A stretch of DNA of 64,000 bases. Source: Bilabrum cf. latius. Taxonomy: Eukaryota > Bigyra: Bicosoecida > Bigyra > Bicosoecida. Position 1 is the first letter of the stretch; every line of letters starts with the position of its first letter. The DNA lies in the NCBI GenBank assembly GCA_965178125.1, contig OZ237758.1, positions 62,001 to 126,000 on the forward strand, in the 5' to 3' direction. Shown in pieces: positions 1-12,529 of the stretch. Below the pieces are notes generated by a model. That model had not been told where the DNA came from. It saw only the letters and a list, made by a program, of their open reading frames with translations, and did no database searches. The position numbers were made by a program, and so were the translations under genes.

Positions 1-1646
1 CTCGTCCCAGCCAGTGACAGGGCCTTCGTTCTCCTTCCGACCCGCCCGCAGGCCGGGGGCCTGCGGCCACCTTGCGGCCTCCACCTACTCGTCCCCGCCA
101 CGAGAGCTGCCCGCGCCGGAGGCAGGACCTGCAGCTGAGCCGCTGCCTTCGCCTGCCGCAGATCTACCCTAGGCTCCCCCCTCCTCCTCCTCCTCATCAT
201 CTCCAAGGATCGCAAATCCAGGGTCCATCGAGCGCCCGCCAGGACCGGATGGCCCCGGCCTGGCCTGAGCCTGCCTCGCCCTGGACGGCCCACCGGCCCT
301 CCTCCGCTGCGACCGCGAGTTGGACGACGAGGACGAGGACATGCCACGCGTGTGCCCTTGGCTAGTGCCATCATCATCCGCAAAAGGCACAAAGGACCCG
401 CCCGCCGCCCCCTAGTCACCACCAGCCCCCGTGTCCCTCGGCTGCAGCGCCAGGCCCAGCCCCCGCCTGCCCCCCCGGCGGCTCGCTGCGGCGGCAGCCT
501 GGGCTCGGTCCTGAGGCACTGCCAGACCGGTTGCAGAGCCAGATACGCCACCAACCCCCCTTGCATTCTCCCCCGGCTTCACCGCCAGCACCCCCAGCGG
601 CCTCCTCCTCTTGGCCCCACCAGCACCAGCTGCAGCACCAGCAGAGGCACCCAGGGCTGCGTCCGGCCCCTCGCCCGCTGCCCCGAGTAGACCCATGCCC
701 GCAGCAGGACCGTCACCAACATCGCCCGCAAGGTCCACGGCCCCATCTATACCGGCCTCAGCCCCCGACCCCTTGACCCCCGCTGCCTGCGCCTCGAGCC
801 GCCCCAGGTCCACGTCCTTCCACTCCACCTCAACCTCCTTGGCAGAGGCCGCGGTAGAGTCCGAGGGGGAGGACCCTCGGGGACCGCTGGTACGAGCACC
901 CTGCAGCGCCTTCCATTGCGCCACCATGCGGCGGCGGAACATGGCATGGCGAGCAGCGAGCCTCTCGCGTTTGTCCGTGCCGCGCCTGACGCCGTGGGAG
1001 TAGACTCGCTCAGCAACCGTAAATCGGCCATCCCGCTCTGCCACGTGCCCCCAAGCCATATAGAATAAGGCGCATCCCTCACCGATCCTCTTCGACCACA
1101 GGTATCGAAATGTTGGTGCCGGATCCTTCGCCATGTTTGCGAGGCGAATCCAGAGCGCAACGTAGCGCGTATCGTTCCGATACCTGGGATCCTTGGAAAA
1201 CTGGGAAGTCACCTCCTCTAAAGCGGTTTCAACAGGTGTTTTCACACCCCCTGACGGCAGGTGGTCCTCAATCCAACGGATGTAGTCGATCCACGACGAC
1301 AGAGGGTCCTCCGATTTGGCAGCCTTGGCAATCCTTTTCTTCCATGCTCTGCTCCAACAGTTTACAGTAGAATCGTTCGAAAACCAAAAATATGAATTTA
1401 TAAGGGCATTATAATAGGTAATTTGGCACAAATTGGCGATTGGGCTCTTTCTTTAGGGACAGGACCAGGTGTATTGTGCACCACTCACTGTTGCTTCTTC
1501 TTGAGCTCTTTGGCAGACAGCTCTTCGCGCCCTAGAACTCTATTCAGCCTTCGAACATTGCGACCACGTTTCAAGGGCTGCACGTTTTCTTTGCTCGTCT
1601 CCCACTCCGGGTCATTCACGCTTGCTTCGGCAGGACGGGCCGCCAT
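1..1646 (-). CDS. Mad3/BUBR1-type spindle checkpoint protein (3' end beyond window)
   Basis: Spindle-assembly checkpoint component expected to inhibit APC/C-Cdc20 as part of the mitotic checkpoint complex. Exon 1 is 1646..1489 and exon 2 runs from 1348 off the left edge; the 140-nt intron has donor GTGAGT and acceptor GCAG, phase 2. The N-terminus carries a KEN box at residues 19-21 inside WETSKENVQPLKRGR, the hallmark start of BUB1/BUBR1/Mad3. It is followed by the TPR-like BUB1 homology domain (SSWIDYIRWIEDHLPSG, then RNDTRYVALWIRLA and LFYMAWGHVAERDGRF). The frame crosses in-frame TAG at 412-414, 169-171 and 85-87. Just before the window edge a second KEN (RKENEG) appears, as in BUBR1/Mad3. 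No kinase domain is visible, but the C-terminus is missing, so a BUB1-type kinase tail cannot be excluded. It is divergent from UGGT, with 113 bp between the start codons. Confidence 0.88.
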
Positions 1647-1759
1647 AGTTTGAAAGTTGAACGTCTATCGATCCGAATAAACAGCGGGTAAGGTGTATCT
1701 TCAATAAAGAAGGTTCGATAAATACTGCACGAAGCTGTGACCCAAATTTGCCGACTAGC

Positions 1760-4700
1760 ATGCGGCTGCTTGCAGTATGTGCTATTCAAGCCGCATATTT
1801 GTGTTTAGTAGCTGCTTCAGAAGGATCGATGAGCGTGCGACTGGGTACGCCGTGGCCTATCGGGGTCTACAACCCCGCCATGCAGGCGTCGTAAGCATCA
1901 TTATCATCATGCAGCTCCAACCAACCAACCTCATCGAATTTTCAAGTAATCATTTATGAATGTTAACTATATATCTAATCGCAGCGAATTTTTGGCAGAC
2001 GAAGACAGGGCGTCGGCAGGGTCCCTACTGGTCTGGAGATTCCTGGATCGGGTGTGCAGCTCGGCAGCTGTTCAGCCACTGACCAGGGCATCAATAGCTG
2101 AGGTAGCTGTGAACGCATCCGCTGGTCTAGTAAAACACCTGTCATCAAAGGTGAGTGTGGCCTTGAGAAAGCGAAGCCCACAACGGCAACCTATCTACGG
2201 CAGCAATCACACGTGGCATACACATGTCCTGTGTTGCCAACCCCACACCGAGCAATTGCTGCCGCACGCTCAGATTCTTGCTTTACATTGCAGGTTCTTA
2301 GGGTTTCCGTGGCATCAAACGCCTACGCGGCCGCGATCGAAGCCCATCGCCGGCAGGCCCTTGGCACCAGGGACGCATGCCCCGGCAGCGGCCCCGGCAC
2401 CAGCAGTCCCTCGGCATGGGCTGTGGTGGGATAGGATGCCACTCCAGTGTGTGACATTGCTAGTCTAGCCGCAGAGGTCAAGAAACTGTCCGCAGCCGCC
2501 CCGGCGACCGCCTCTGCTTCCGCTGCTGACCTCGTCTCGATCGCGTCCATGGACCGCCCCCGGGCCTCTGACCACGCGCTGCCGACCGCTGACTAGATCC
2601 GAGCGGCTGGACTAGCGCAGGGCGATGGGTCGGTGCTCCTCTCCTTCGGCTCCAAGGCGGGCATTCAGCTCTCCTCAGATGCCCCGCGCACTGCCCAGCT
2701 GCCCCCCTTCGTGGCACTGTACGGCGCCGCCGGGGATGCCTCGCTGTGCCCATGGCTGGCGGAGGGCGCGCGACTTGCCGCCGATGGAAGCGCGCGCGTG
2801 GTGCTACGGCACTTTGACCCGAGCACTTAGTAGGGTGAGGGAAAGGGAGAGGGAGCCCCTCTCGAGCAGCCGTTGAGCGGGTACGGTGTCTCGCTGGACG
2901 TGAAGAACATGGAGTACAAGGTCATCGACGATCGGGCCGCGGGGGATGAGGTAGGGGATGGTGAGGGCGGGGCCGAGACACAAGCTGAGGAGGCTGCTGT
3001 GAGGGCCGCTGAGGACGCCATCGATGCCCCGGCTGTGCTGGCCTCTCAGGCGGCGCTGGGCGGCGTGTCTGTGCCCCAGCAGGGGGAAAGGGTGAATCCG
3101 CTGTCGAGCGTGTACTCGAGGCTGCACTCAGCTGCAGCTGAGTTGTGGGACTCGAGGTTTTGCGGAGTTGAGGACGAGAAGGAGGAGGACGACGGGGCCA
3201 AGAAGGGCAAGCGGAAAACGAAGCAGAAAACAAAGAAGAGAAAGAAGAAGACGAACAAGAAGTAGACGGCCGGATCGGTGTCGAGCACGGGTCGCAAATG
3301 CACGCAGCCCACGCTGCAGGACGCCCAAGAGCCGTGGAAATCCGCCAGCAGCGTCAAGTGGGACGGGGGCAAGCCACCCGTACCGCCTGCCCTTCGACTC
3401 AAGGAGGACGGTGCGGGTGCATCGCTTGATGGCGGTCTCAGAGCAATCAACCACACGTATCTCGGCCTGCAGACGGCTGCGTTCATGTGGCATGCAGTGC
3501 ACGGTGGTGACTCGATGGGCGCGGCCAACAGCACCGCAGCAGCCGACCCCAGCTCCGATCCGAGCTCTGACCCGCTGCACCTCCTCTCAGCACTCACCGG
3601 TGACTTCCCTCGCATGGCGCCCGACCTGCAGTCCCTGCCAGTGCCTCCCAAGCTGGTGCAGTCAGTGCGCCGGGCAGCTCGCATCGTTGGCTTCGGGCAG
3701 AACGTGGTCCTCGTGAACGGGCGCCTGGTGGACGTCACGGCCGCGTCCTTCAACTACTTCAAGCTGCTGCGCACGCTGCAGGACGAAGCCTCGGTGCTGG
3801 CGGCCTTCGGGCGACTCCCTCTGGCAGAGGAGGACCAGCGGAGGCTGAGGGAGGTCTCTGCAGCGGCTGCGGGGAGCGGGGGGGGAGAAGGTGGTGGGGG
3901 TTCACCCGCAGCAGGGAGCAGCGAGGACGAGGACGAGGTGGACAGCGTGGATCCCTCGGGGGCTCTGCGGGTGGACATTTCGGGCGGATTCCTGCCGCCT
4001 GGGAGTGTGAAGGGGGGCGAGTCAGACGAGGACGAGGACGAGGACGACGAGGACTTGCTGGGCGATGACGAAGATCCAAGCGGCGCTGGCACCGGGAGCA
4101 AGCCAGTGGCACCTGTGGCATGGCTCAACGACGTAGAGGCGGACGAGATGTACGCGCAGTGGCCGCGGAGCCTGCGAGGCCTCATGCAGCCGTCGTGGCA
4201 GCTGCCGCAGATCCGGCGCAACCTGTTCACGCTGGTGATCATGCTGGACCTGGGCTCTCCTTCGGGCATGCAGGGCCTCCTTCAGGCCGTAGGGGTGCTG
4301 CAGCAGCAGCCTATGCGGGTTGGCCTCGTGCTCACCACTCGCGAGGACGACGTGCACCTGAACAGCGAGGGCGAAGGCGGGGGCACAGGGGCTGTCGGAG
4401 AGGAGCTCGTGGGGGACTCCGGCCTGGCAGTGCCCAGCAAGGACGACGAGGAGTCGTGGTCGCTGCCCGCGACCCCCGCCCAGGTGGCGCTGCTGCTGGA
4501 CGACGCGCGCGCGAGGTACGGCCCCGAGGCAGGTCGGGACTTTGCGTTTGTGCTGGCCCAGGGCTACCAGCAGATGATGCAGCAGCGCATGCAAGAGCTA
4601 GCCATGCACGATGCCGCCGAGGAGGCGGAGGAATCCGGTGGAGGCGGCCTGTTTGGCGGGGGCGGCTCCCAGTCCTCCGATGTGGCCGAGGAGGCCGAGC

Positions 4701-7700
4701 GGGCGGAGCGGAGGCAGGAGAGGCACCGGCGCCGCGTGGAGGAGCTCCTCAAGGAAGGGGTCCCTCTCAGCGTGGCGAGGGACGCGTACGTGCGCGCGGT
4801 GAGGCCCCGCATGCCGCGCACCACCATGTTTGCAACTTCGGTCGCGACCGTGCAGGAGGCCGCGGCGGAGGCGCTTCGTGACGAGAGCGGGGCCGGGAGG
4901 GAGCGGCTGAACGCAGCCCGGCGGTGGCACCTGGGCACGGGCCTGCCCCGGTCGTGCTTCGTGCTGAACGGTCGAGTGGACACTGGAGTGCTCAACATGC
5001 AGCGGGCGCTCATGGGAGTCTCCATGCAGGAGAAGGGCGTGCTGCAGGCCATGGTACAGCGGCGGATACTCACGGACAGTGGCCGGAGGAGGGGCAGGAA
5101 GGCCGCGGCTGCGAAACTGGACCGTTCCCCCGAAGCGGTGCACAGCCTCATCATGCGGCACACGGGCGCGCTGCCCTCGTACGATCGCCGGATCCTGGCA
5201 CCGCTGGAGGCCAAGGGGGGCATGGGCATGTACGGGATGGGCGGGGAACAGCGGGAGCAAGAGATCACGCTGCCGCTTGCCTCCTCCCTGGCGGCTCCTC
5301 TGCTGCAAGGGGTCAGGTTCGTGCACCCGGCGGGCACTGACGGCAGCGCCAAGGCGGTGTCTCTGGTGGTGGCGGACGACCTGGGGACTCACGCCGGGCT
5401 GGCCTCTCTGGAAGGCGCCCTCTAGTTTGCCATGGTGCAAGGGGACGATGGAAGCGACGAGGACGAAGAGGGGAGAGGAGAAGACGACGATGAAGACAAC
5501 GAGCCAGAAGGGCCCTCCCGCCTTCAGAAGATGGCGCGGGTGGGTCTGGTGCACCTGAGGGGTGCGAGCACGGGTGCGGCGGGTGGGCCCGGATCCCTGC
5601 CAGCACTGGTCGCGCACTCTGCAGTAGTGGTGCTGGACGATCTGGTGGCGGAGGATCGAGGCATCCCTGCTGGTCCTGAGGCGCGGGTGCGCGTGGCTCT
5701 AGCGTGCGTGCGGGCGGCGAGGGAGACGGTGGAGGAAGTGGGGCTGCTCGTGGGCGAGGCGGGGGAGGGGGGCACCGGCAGGGTGGCGGGGCTGAGATCC
5801 ATGAGCTCGTGCGCGGCTGCAGCGGCCTCGAGTCTGCGGTATAAGGCCGCCCTGCGCGTGGCGCTGGGTCAGAGAGTGGCTGCGGTGCTGGCCGGGGCGT
5901 CTGCAGACGAGGCAGCCGCTGCCATCTAGCTCCCATCGGTGCCCGAGGGCGGAAAGGCGGTCACCGAGAAGCAGCTGCGGCGCTTGGAGGAGAGGGCAAA
6001 CGAGAGCGCTGCTGCGGCCATCCAGGCGGCGAGGGCGGCGGCTTCCTCGGCTAAGGCCCTCCTCGACGCTGTCGGCCTGAGGGGGGCCGGGGCTCAGTCC
6101 AGGGGCATGGGTGGTGCACCCAGCCAGGAGGGCTTCAGGGGCGTGCTGGCGAACGGTCGCGCGTTCGAGTTGAGGGACAGGCAGGTGCTGACCGCCTCGA
6201 TGGCTGGTCTCCTGGTTGAGGCAGAAAGCGGGCTGAGGGCGCGTAGGGTGCTCCGTGTGATCGAGGGGGCGCAGCTGGCGCACACTGGCAGCGAGGTGGC
6301 AGAAGGGGAGGAGGGCGATGCGGAGGGCGACGCCGGAGAGGGGTCACACCTGCGGGTGTCCCCGGATGATGTGAGCGCAGACTACATCAGCAGCGTGGTG
6401 GCGGCGGCGTCCTCCGTGCTGGGCGAGTACGAGGCCCTGGGACGGAGGCAGAGGCTTCCCGCCAGCATCATGGACGCGTTTGGTCTCAGCTACTCGACGC
6501 AGCCCAGCGGGGGTGCTTCTGCATGGACCGGCGTGGAGGTGGATGCCCTGCTGGATCCCGTCTCGCTGGCGGCCCAGCGGGTAGCGCCCCTCCTCGTCCT
6601 GCTGCGGGACGTGCTGGGCGCCAAGGTGAGGCTCGTGCTGCAGCCCGCTCTGCGCAGCGACAGCGACCGCCCCCCACTCATGAGCTACTACCGCTTCGTC
6701 GCGCCCTAGCTCGCCCCATCCGTGCCTAGTCAGGACGAGGGCGAGGAGGAGGAGGCCACACAGGCCCTGGCTCACACTAGCTCTGCGCGGGCCGTGTTTG
6801 CCCACCTTGACAGCCGCATCGTGCTCACACTTAAGGTGCTGCCCCCGGAGCCCTGGAATGTGCAGGCGCGCCGGGCGGCACTGGACACGGACAACCTGCT
6901 GGTGCCAGCAGGTCGGCTGACCACGGCCGAGTTTCAGCTCAAGTCGCTCGTGGTGGCGGGCCAGTGCCAGGACCTGACCCACGAGCGAGCCCCGAACGGG
7001 TTGCAGCTGCAGCTCGTGGATCTCACGGGTGACGCCGACGTGGGAAAGGGCCACGTGCGCTCCGAGACGCTGGTCATGCAGAACTACGGGTACTTCTAGC
7101 TGCAGGCCAGCCCAGGGGTCCACGCGGTCGCGCTGGCCCCCGGCCGTGCCTCTGATCTGTACGAGATCCGCGCGAGGCCGGACGAGGCAGCCATTCTGCT
7201 GGTGGAGAGGGCCCTGCGAGAGCGGGCCGCCAATCTCACCGCGGAGAGCCAGGGAATGTATGCAGAGGTGGACGAGAGCGGTGAGGCCCAGCCGAGAGAA
7301 CTGGACCTGAATGCTGTTGACCTGCCTGGGACAGGGGCAGCGGGACTGTAGGAGGAGCTGGATGCGGCCAGGAGGCAGCACGAGCAGCAGGTGAGGAGGC
7401 AGGGCGGACAGGGGCTCGTGCACCTGCCGCAAGGCCCTCAGCTGCAGCTGGATGGAGATGGAGACGGGAATGGGGACGGACAAGCAGAGGCCTGGCAGCT
7501 GGCGGAGGGTCTCACCTCTGACTCGTCGTGGAGGGAGTGGATGGCGCTGCTGGACGGGGAGGTGAGGGCGCCCTTCTTGGAGGTGAGCGTGAGGGACTTC
7601 ACGGGCGAGGTGACGCAACTCAAAGTGCGCAAGCAGCCGGGGCAGGAGGAGGCACGTCTGCTGGCCGGGCTTGGTGACAAGCTGGAGGACGAGGACGAGG

Positions 7701-8734
7701 GCAACAGCGGGGGCTCGGCTGGGGGTGGACTGTTCGGGGCCATCTCGTCGATGCTGGGAGCTGGAAGGGGCTTGAGCGGAGATGCGGCCAAGGGGCTCAA
7801 GAAAGACAAAGCCAGTGCATAGGAAGCGGGGCCCGGTGCCGTGCAAGTGCAGGAACTGGGACTCGGGGGCGTGCCGGACGGGGGCCCTGACGACGACCGG
7901 ATCCACGTGTTTTCTCTGGCGAGTGGGCACCTGTACGAGCGATTCCTGCGCATCATGATGCTGAGCGTGAGCAAGAGATCCAGCCGGCGAGTCAAGTTCT
8001 GGCTGGTGGAGAACTTCCTGAGTCCCGCCTTCAAGCGCGGCGTGGCCTCCATGGCGCGGGCCAAGGGCTTCGACGTAGGGCTGGTGACGTACAAATGGCC
8101 CGACTGGCTGAGGCAGCAAACAGAGAAGCAGCGGATCATCTGGGGATACAAGATCCTCTTCCTGGACGTGCTGTTCCCCCTGGGCCTGGACCGGGTCATC
8201 TACGTGGACGCGGACCAGGTGGTGCGAGCAGACCTGGCCGAGCTGTGGGACATGGACCTGCAGGGGGCCCCGTACGGGTACACTCCCTTCTGCTCCTCAA
8301 GGAACGAGACTCTGGGCTTCTAGTTCTGGAGGCAGGGCTACTGGCAGCAGCACCTAGGCGACAAGCCGTACCATATCTCTGCCCTGTATGTGGTGGACCT
8401 GGCTCGCTTCCGGCGGGCAGCGGTCGGGGACCGGCTCCGAGCCACGTACGATCAGCTGAGCCGGGATCCGAACTCGCTCTCGAACCTGGATCAAGACCTG
8501 CCCAATTACGCCTAGAACGAGGTGCCCATCTTCTCCTTGCCTCAGCAGTGGCTCTGGTGCGAGTCATGGTGCGACGACGGGTCCAAGTCAGAGGCCAAGA
8601 CCATCGACCTGTGCAACAACCCGCTTCACAAGGAACCCAAGCTGGATATGGCCCGGCGTGTCATTAGCGGAGAGCTGTTTGAGGAGTCGTGGGTGCAGCT
8701 GGACAAGGAAGCCTCCGAGTTCGACATGACGTGA
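1760..8734 (+). CDS. UGGT: UDP-glucose:glycoprotein glucosyltransferase
   Basis: ER folding sensor that reglucosylates misfolded N-glycoproteins so that they re-enter the calnexin/calreticulin cycle. Exons are 1760..1890, 1985..2150 and 2294..8734 (phases 2 and 0; donors GTAAGC and GTGAGT), about 2245 aa. The N-terminus [20 protein letters not shown] is a signal peptide, followed by the family's EASEFLA-like segment. The thioredoxin-like sensor region includes [19 protein letters not shown]. The C-terminal GT24 catalytic domain (about 7900-8715) has [20 protein letters not shown], the DxD metal site in [12 protein letters not shown], and [12 protein letters not shown]. Thirteen TAG codons lie in frame (2432, 2594, 2828, 2831, 3263, 5423, 5927, 6707, 7097, 7349, 7820, 8321, 8513) and the true stop is TGA. 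The usual length is about 1550 aa; the excess is acidic and Gly/Ala-rich insertions. No KDEL/HDEL-like tail is visible (it ends EFDMT). Confidence 0.97.
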
Positions 8735-9030
8735 GCATGGCGGGCGCAAAGTGCCCTCCAATGCGCAGTTGGGGGAGGGATTGAGCCACCTCTCAGCTCG
8801 CTAGGTAAATTGTAGTGCTAGCGAGCCAGTGCATTGATATCGGTTTGAAAGCAGCAAACACACAGGGTATCAATCAGCCATTTTAGAACTCTTGACCATC
8901 TGCCTACGGGCTCCGGATCCCATCACTTGTACAGCCACTCGCAGCACTCGTGAAGTTGCATTGCAACGAAACGGGCCAACGGTTGAACGTTGGCCTCTTC
9001 TTCGGTACCACCGACCCGCCTTCCTTCTCC

Positions 9031-11139
9031 TCACCACGGGTCCTGTGGCGCCACAGACACTGGAGAGAACACCAGGGTGGGCAGCACGCACCCAAACCAC
9101 ACGAGCGGGTTGCACGCACCGCAGCAGCACCAGCCACCGATGCCCATTTCCTCCTCAATACCAGTGCTCTTGTCCTTGTCCTTGTCCTTGTCATTGTACC
9201 TCGCCCTGTCCCTGCTGGACCCCTCCGCCGCACCCAGGCCCACCGCATGACCATGACCAGCCCCTCCCTCCTCGTCCTCCCGGCGCTGGCGCCGCCTCTC
9301 GAGCAGAGCTGCCCTGTCGCGGTGCAGCGACCTCGTCATCGTCGCTGCAGCAGCCGCGCTCGTCGCCAGTGCCAGCAGCTCCAGCACCGCCACCGCGCCA
9401 AGGTATCCAGACTACGTGTCTGCACCCGGGCATGCGTCCAGCGCGGGCTCCTCTGCCCCCGCCTCATCGTTAATCCCTGCCTCGCCCCCTCCCCCCGCAG
9501 TGGGGGCAGGCCCCGTCCTCACTGTGAAGCCGAGTCCCATGCCGCCCCACACCGCCAATGCCACCAAGAGCACGACCACTACGCTCGCCAACACCACCGC
9601 TCCGTGGCATGCGCTCAGCAGCTGCCCCGCTAGCGTGTGCCTCAGCTCGGGGGGCTCCTCCTACGATGAGCCCAATCCGCTCAGTTGCCTGGACCCCACC
9701 CCGCCCTGGGCCTCCACCACGTCCATCCGCATCGCCAGCTCAAGCTCCCTAGAAGCCCGCCGCCCGCGCACCTTCCTTCCCCGCCCTGTGGCGGAGCTCC
9801 GCCTCCTCCGAGGATTGCTGCGGCGCCGCCCCTGTCCATGTCCATGTGCGCGCTCCGCCCCGGGACTGAGCGTGCCGTCCATCTCCATGGGGAAATGTCG
9901 CGCCCCTCGCCCCCCTGCTTGTCGCTCACCCGCACCTGCACCTGCCCCTGCACCTCCCGCTGCCTCCCCCGCGCTCCCGGTGTGCGGCACGGGCGAGGAC
10001 AGTGCATCGTCCGTGTGCACCGCATCGGCATCGCCTCGTGCAGAGGAGGGCTCCTGGACGCCAATGCCAGGCCCCAGATTCGCGCCGGAGTCTGCACTGC
10101 CCGCCTGAGTAGGCAAAGGGGAGGGGGCCGGCGCTGGGGGTGCGTGCAGCCCAACTGCATTGGCGAGCGCGCTCTCGGCTGGAGCATCCACCCCCGTGGA
10201 AGTGGCCTTGTCTCCGTGGAAGGGGATCTGCGTGCCTGCCGCCGTGCTGGACCGCATCAACTCGTTGTCGCTCCCCTGCGTGTGCGCGCCCAGCCCTGCT
10301 CGCCCACTGGCGGCCGCGTCCCCCACGGTGCTCCTGCTCTCCAGGTCTGGCTCGGCCACGCCCATCTCCAGGCCGGCAGCGGGCGGGTAGGCAGCGCCCC
10401 GCGCGCGAGTGTTGGCGCGAGCGCTCTTGCTAACAGGGACGCTAGACTATCCTTTCGAGTCCCACTGGGCGCCGGCCGTGGCATGCGCGTAATCAATCGC
10501 GCCTTGCTATCGCCGCGAACCGCCCGAGCTGCCGTTATCCAATGTCGGTTGGGGCCACGCAGCCGTCACCAAATGAGTTCCATTGGCATATACTACCACG
10601 ATTGAAAGAAGCATTAAGAAAGCCAGCGTACACATGGCCACCGCGATGGCAAAACTGCCCAGCACAACCTGCTTTTCGGCAGGCAGTAAGCCTGTGTGAT
10701 CGGCTCCGTCCCTTACCTCGCCATCATAGCTGCACTCCCCCGAGCGTATAAGCTGCCAGTCGTCATAAGATATGAGTAACAGTGGAACATACAGAGGGAG
10801 CGTAAAGAAGAGGGCGCACCATCTTGAGACGCAGATCGTGCGCGCTAGCTCGCTGTTGAAGTGGCGCAGCCTCGATTGGGTTAGATCACGCCGATCCAAC
10901 CCTCCAAGCGTGGTTCGTACTTGTACCGCCTGGGCAACCGCAAGCATGTTATACGAAACTAGGGGCTGCTTGGGACCCCAATCGCTCGCGAACCCGCGGA
11001 AATCTGATAGAAACCGCGATGTGCTAGATGCAGCGCACTGTAGCGCAACCCACGGATGGAGTGAATCGGTCGCGAATGGGTCGCATCCGTAAGCAGCTGC
11101 AATACGATCAGAGTTTGCGATATCGGCCTGCAATTGCAT
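9031..11139 (-). CDS. Multi-span membrane protein, unrecognised
   Basis: Not recognised. Reading from ATG 11139 to TGA 9031 gives about 702 aa, with in-frame TAG at 10507, 10447, 9658 and 9412 (lower coordinates). The N-terminal third is well structured and includes two strong hydrophobic segments (CALFFTLPLYVPLLLISY and VAMCTLAFLMLLSIVVVY) around a Cys-containing loop. The middle is low-complexity Gly/Ala/Arg. A third helix (VLASVVVVLLVALAVWGGMG) and a further hydrophobic stretch follow. Near the end there is a (Asp-Lys)4 run and a cysteine-rich tail (GWCCCGACNPLVWFGC). The first codon is uncertain: an in-frame TAA lies just upstream of ATG 11139, and a GTAAGC donor at 11160 would need an implausible 33-nt intron. 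It probably acts in a membrane; function unknown. Confidence 0.6.
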
Positions 11140-11307
11140 GCAAATTTAGTGTGGGCTTACACAAAGCCACCGGGCGTCACCAAGGCGCGGCATGGCGGTG
11201 CCACCGACCGATCCAGCCGAGGAGAGGTTACAGCAAGGTGGCACCTCGGCCAGCCGACCAGCTGCACGCGCAGCCAGGCCGCGCCATCCGCCAGTTCCGA
11301 CACTTGC

Positions 11308-12355
11308 TCACTCGAAGAAGTATGATTGCTCGAACGAGGGCACGTCCTTCCCGGTGAACACGGGTTCGTAGTTGTAGATGAGCGCCCGCGCCTCGTCCTC
11401 GGGAGAGGGGAAGGACCGCTGGTTCTTCCGGGCCTGCTCGCCCAGCCAACGGGCCGCGAACAGATTGGCTCGCACGCTGTCCGCGCTGTGGTCCATGGCC
11501 TCGTCCTCGCGCCACTCGAATATGGGCTTCTCGGGGTGCCACTGGGCACCGTACAGGGGCATGGACAGGCCCTCGATGGTGCTCACGAACGTTCGTCCAT
11601 TGCGGTCCTGGTTCGTCGAGAGGGGCTCCCCGAAGATGCTCGTCAGGTTCTTGTTGTTCCGGAAGTCCTCTGGCGTGACTCCGTAGTGGTGGTTGTTCAT
11701 GGTGACGTTCTGCTGCAGCAAGATGTCCTTGACGCCCTGGCTGTCGGCCGCCTGGAAGAAGCGGCTCGAGCTCAGCGCGCTCGTGGGGTCCAGGGGCAGC
11801 GACAGGTTCTCAGAGTCGAACACGCCAGTCACCACGGAGGGGTACGTGGGGCCGGACGCCAGAAAACTCAGGAGCTGGAAACCCAGGCAGGTGCCCCAGA
11901 GCGGCACGGTCTCGCCCCGCTGGTGGGCCTCCATCGAGGCGCGGAGCATCCGCTGACCCGTGCTTGCGTACGGCGTCAGCTCCTTAGTTCCAGGGTGGAA
12001 AAAGTCGGCGCCCCCGCCAGTGAATAGGAATCCGTTCAATGAGGAGATAAGCTTCTCCTGGTCCTCATCGCTATCCGTGTACAGAATCGGGGCAGCCCTC
12101 GCACCGCTGGACTCGATCCACTGCGATCAAAGAAGCGAACCGCGTCAAAGGTACAACACTTGCACAGCTAATACAATCAGTAAAAATGAGTGCCTACCCT
12201 CTCACCTTAACGTACGAAGCAGGAAAATATGTGCGACCCTTGTGCACTCCGAGATCATTGGGCAGCGCCAGGATGCCAATAATCGGCCTGTTGCCTCCAG
12301 AGCTAGCCATTGACATGGTCATTAAAGCTGCAACAGCTGACACTTTGAACTGCAT
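11308..12355 (-). CDS. GGH: Gamma-glutamyl hydrolase
   Basis: Peptidase family C26 enzyme that trims poly-gamma-glutamate chains from folates, normally in the lysosome/vacuole or secreted. Exons are 12355..12206 and 12120..11308, joined in phase 0 across an 85-nt intron (GTGAGA...TCGCAG), 320 aa. The signal peptide MQFKVSAVAALMTMSMA is followed by RPIIGILALPND. The class I glutamine-amidotransferase-like fold shows GFLFTGGG and the nucleophile elbow LWGTCLGFQLLS (catalytic Cys). The catalytic His lies in YGAQWHPEKPIFEW, and the C-terminus ends FEQSYFFE. Stop is TGA. No TAG occurs inside, so this gene is also intact under the standard code. It lies tandem with the coiled-coil gene upstream (174 bp) and the membrane protein downstream (168 bp). 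Confidence 0.96.
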
Positions 12356-12529
12356 CCTATCTTTCGGATTCTAACGGTGCAACACGAGAACCAAATAAAA
12401 TTCGGATCTTGTCCGTGATTCTACACGCTACCCGGCTGTCTGTACGCAAAAATTTCATATCGCCCCCGAAGGACCTATCCAGACCAGCGGCAGTTTATTC
12501 AAGAACAAAACGGCATATTTCTGCAAAAG

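Noticed and set aside
1760-8734. UGGT as a pseudogene because of 13 in-frame stops
   Set aside because: All are TAG, never TAA or TGA; no frameshifts; motifs and active-site residues are intact, and unrelated neighbours show the same pattern.
11128-11193. Short first exon of the membrane protein (MPRLGDARWLC) with GTAAGC donor
   Set aside because: The implied intron is only 33 nt; the in-frame ATG 11139 is simpler.
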